A DNA stretch of 64,000 bases from a virus. The position numbers were made by a program, and so were the translations under genes. Under the pieces are notes generated by a model that was not told where the DNA came from, did not search any database, and worked only from the letters and a program-made list of their open reading frames with translations. Shown one piece after another: positions 62,147-64,000 of this stretch (the first letter of the stretch is position 1; the number at the start of each line of letters is the position of its first letter). The DNA lies in the IMG/VR virus record IMGVR_UViG_3300031952_000002, positions 62,001 to 126,000 of that record; one strand, given 5' to 3'.

Positions 62147-64000
62147 TTATAGCTGTCCAACCAATTGAATAGTCAGGACAATATCTTTGTTTACGGGATT
62201 GGTATTATTTGCCGCTACAGATCCAAGTCTTATTACATAGTTACCAGCAACAAAACCACCAGACCCAATTTCAGGTACGGTGTTTGTCAAAGATCCGTCA
62301 ATAGCTACCCACAATCGATCACCTAGGGCAGCGCTGGTAGTAACGTTTTCTAGTCGGCCACCCAAAAGGACATATCCACTAGAACTGTTGTTAATGGCTG
62401 TCAGGGTAATTCCAATCACTTTTTCCGAATCAGCTTGGATTGTTGGATTGGTTTTTTTGATATACCCAGAAGAATCGATACATACGCAAGACAAAGCGGA
62501 AATAGTAGAACCAGATTGATTGGTAAAAGCAGACTTTACCATTGCAGAAGCTGGCGAATAAGCTAAAGATGTTATGACGTTAATCGGATCAGACCCATCT
62601 CCTTTAGTATAGATTAGGTCTTTTGTTGTTAAGTCTGTGTAAATACCGGCTTTATTGGATGGTAGTGGATTAGTTGAAACGGGTGTTAATTGAAGACCCG
62701 TAGGATCAATTACCCCAGTAACCTCAAGATCGCCCTGAATACTCATCAGTTTGCCACTGGCACCAGTAATTGTTACTGGCACACCGGTAGATATATTGAT
62801 AGTATTGCCAGCCAAATAAGCTGACTGCAGGGTGCTTCCACCTCCACCTCCACTAAAATAAGCCTCTCCAGATAGATCAATTCTAAAAACAACTTCATCT
62901 GTTATAAGTAGATCTTGCTGGATTTGTATTTGATTGCTTTGGGCAGATGGAGCGCCAACTTCATAATAGTCAACACCTAAAACTTGTTGAACTCCGTTAA
63001 GAAAAACTAAAAGTTCGCCACTGCCAACAATATAGGTACGGCCAGATCCAGCATTTCTTGAATCATTTGGTAGAGTAATTAATGAGCCGCTTGATATTGG
63101 ACCCGTAACTTGATTGCTATTGGCTGGAGCACCAGAAACAACAAGTTTAGCTTCATAATAGATATTCTGATTGATTGTGTCCAGGTGAGGAAAAAGAACA
63201 ACTTTATTTGTGGCAGTGGCAAAACCAACAACAAACACAACCTGGCCAGTTGTTGTTGGGGCAGTGCTAGTCACACCGCCAAAAACTGTAGGAGACAAAT
63301 AAACTCTAGCTCCAAGGGTAAGGCTACCGCTAGACACGGTAGCTTCACCAGCAACTTGCACTAGACCAGTGGCTCCATTGGCAATATCGGCCACTACAAC
63401 ACCCAAAACGGACCCGCAGTTTGCTATTGCGTCAGCTTTTGGCAGACTAAGGTATCCGGCTGTGGAAATGTTGCCACCAACAACTGTACCGGCAACTACG
63501 GTTGATCCGGTGTTGTTAAAAAGACTAAGAATAACACTACCGGTAGAACTGCCTGGACCACCAAATTTACGTATCAAGTCAATTACAGCAACCGCACCCT
63601 GACGCTTAACCCGAACAGCTCCAATTGGAATAGATGGGAGCATGGTTGGATATATAGCGCTGGTATTTACAGCATTACTGGAACCGATACTAACATTAAT
63701 TGCAACTGTGGTAGATCCATCTGCCTGAGTGGTGTCTGTAGCTAAAGAGAAAATATACCAAGCATATTCTAGGGTTGTGGGAATAGCAGTAGTAATACCA
63801 AGCATACCGGCACTGGTGGCACCAGTAATTGTACCGGCAGTAAAGTCAATAGTAGCGCCAGCAAATGTTACAACTTTACCCATCAAGGTAAAGGTAAGAG
63901 TTTCGCCTTGAAATACGTAGTCACTGCTTTGAACAGCTACTGTTGAAGTGCTAGTACTAACTAACTCTAACTGTTCCCAATAAGGGTTAGAGACTTCGTC
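62147..64000 (-). CDS. Tail-fibre protein, N-terminus beyond the window
   Basis: The frame is open to the right edge (64000 is the first base of a codon), so the N-terminus is missing; apparent starts near 63886 are internal. About 618 residues are visible. They are beta-rich with Gly/Ser/Thr runs. They include LNGVQQVLGVDYYEVGAPS, a strand motif of fibre proteins, then GGSTLQSAYLAGNTINIS and GDLEVTGVIDPTGLQLTPVS, which precede a beta-sandwich-like C-terminus. It is likely a long host-recognition or structural fibre. Confidence 0.75.
   Translation of the reverse strand, partial: DEVSNPYWEQLELVSTSTSTVAVQSSDYVFQGETLTFTLMGKVVTFAGATIDFTAGTITGATSAGMLGITTAIPTTLEYAWYIFSLATDTTQADGSTTVAINVSIGSSNAVNTSAIYPTMLPSIPIGAVRVKRQGAVAVIDLIRKFGGPGSSTGSVILSLFNNTGSTVVAGTVVGGNISTAGYLSLPKADAIANCGSVLGVVVADIANGATGLVQVAGEATVSSGSLTLGARVYLSPTVFGGVTSTAPTTTGQVVFVVGFATATNKVVLFPHLDTINQNIYYEAKLVVSGAPANSNQVTGPISSGSLITLPNDSRNAGSGRTYIVGSGELLVFLNGVQQVLGVDYYEVGAPSAQSNQIQIQQDLLITDEVVFRIDLSGEAYFSGGGGGSTLQSAYLAGNTINISTGVPVTITGASGKLMSIQGDLEVTGVIDPTGLQLTPVSTNPLPSNKAGIYTDLTTKDLIYTKGDGSDPINVITSLAYSPASAMVKSAFTNQSGSTISALSCVCIDSSGYIKKTNPTIQADSEKVIGITLTAINNSSSGYVLLGGRLENVTTSAALGDRLWVAIDGSLTNTVPEIGSGGFVAGNYVIRLGSVAANNTNPVNKDIVLTIQLVGQL

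Overview
The window is a fragment of a large tailed double-stranded DNA bacteriophage (Caudoviricetes). It is densely packed, AT-leaning and about 95% coding. It carries head and packaging genes (small and large terminase, portal, minor head protein, prohead protease, scaffold-like protein, major capsid protein), a replication and recombination set, tail-fibre genes and a lysis enzyme. I see no rRNA, tRNA, CRISPR array, insertion sequence or integrase. Both ends cut through genes, so the genome is larger than 64 kb. The host cannot be named from the sequence. The ribosome binding sites are strong AGGAGG types.

Layout. (1) 1-32.2 kb, minus strand, read right to left: terminase pair, structural protein, portal, minor head protein, prohead protease fused to a kinase-like domain, a 1929-residue solenoid protein, small head proteins, scaffold-like protein, major capsid protein, two ClpP-like proteases, connector-like proteins, a kinase-like protein, and a row of unrecognised virion-type proteins. 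The row ends in a multidomain protein that runs off the left edge. A three-gene plus-strand island (13.1-13.9 kb, with a dCMP deaminase) interrupts this run and is separated from the capsid gene by terminators. (2) 32.2-52.0 kb, minus strand: SbcD-like nuclease, GroES-like protein, DnaB-type helicase, DnaG-type primase, RecA/UvsX-like recombinase, gp32-like ssDNA-binding protein, bacterial-type DNA polymerase III alpha subunit, metallophosphoesterase, RuvC-like resolvase, SbcC-like ATPase, zinc-ribbon proteins, a GroEL-like chaperonin and a winged-helix protein. (3) 52.0-52.25 kb: a divergent intergenic region with nested inverted repeats. (4) 52.25-56.17 kb, plus strand: UvsW-like helicase, sigma-like factor lacking region 4.2, membrane-anchored protein, dNMP kinase, small protein. 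(5) 56.17-64 kb, minus strand: M15 peptidase endolysin, a tail-collar protein interrupted by an in-frame TGA, and several repetitive tail-fibre proteins, the last running off the right edge.

How the genes fit together. Replication looks like a hybrid: a bacterial-style polymerase (PHP + PolIIIalpha), helicase and primase combined with T4-like recombination functions (UvsX, gp32, gp46/47, UvsW). The phage brings its own chaperonin and possibly its own co-chaperonin. Head maturation has a T4 gp21/HK97-type protease plus two ClpP-type serine proteases with intact triads.

Most unusual content. Two virion-region proteins (4069-5286, and the left-edge protein) each carry what reads as a small GGDEF/mCpol/GTP-cyclohydrolase-III-like palm domain. 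In the left-edge protein that domain sits between two GNAT-like domains. The prohead protease carries a kinase-like C-terminal domain with lost catalytic residues, while an apparently intact relative is encoded separately at 8656-9978. A nearly identical 22-residue segment is shared between the capsid protein and the prohead protease. These domain calls were made by eye and need profile or structure searches.
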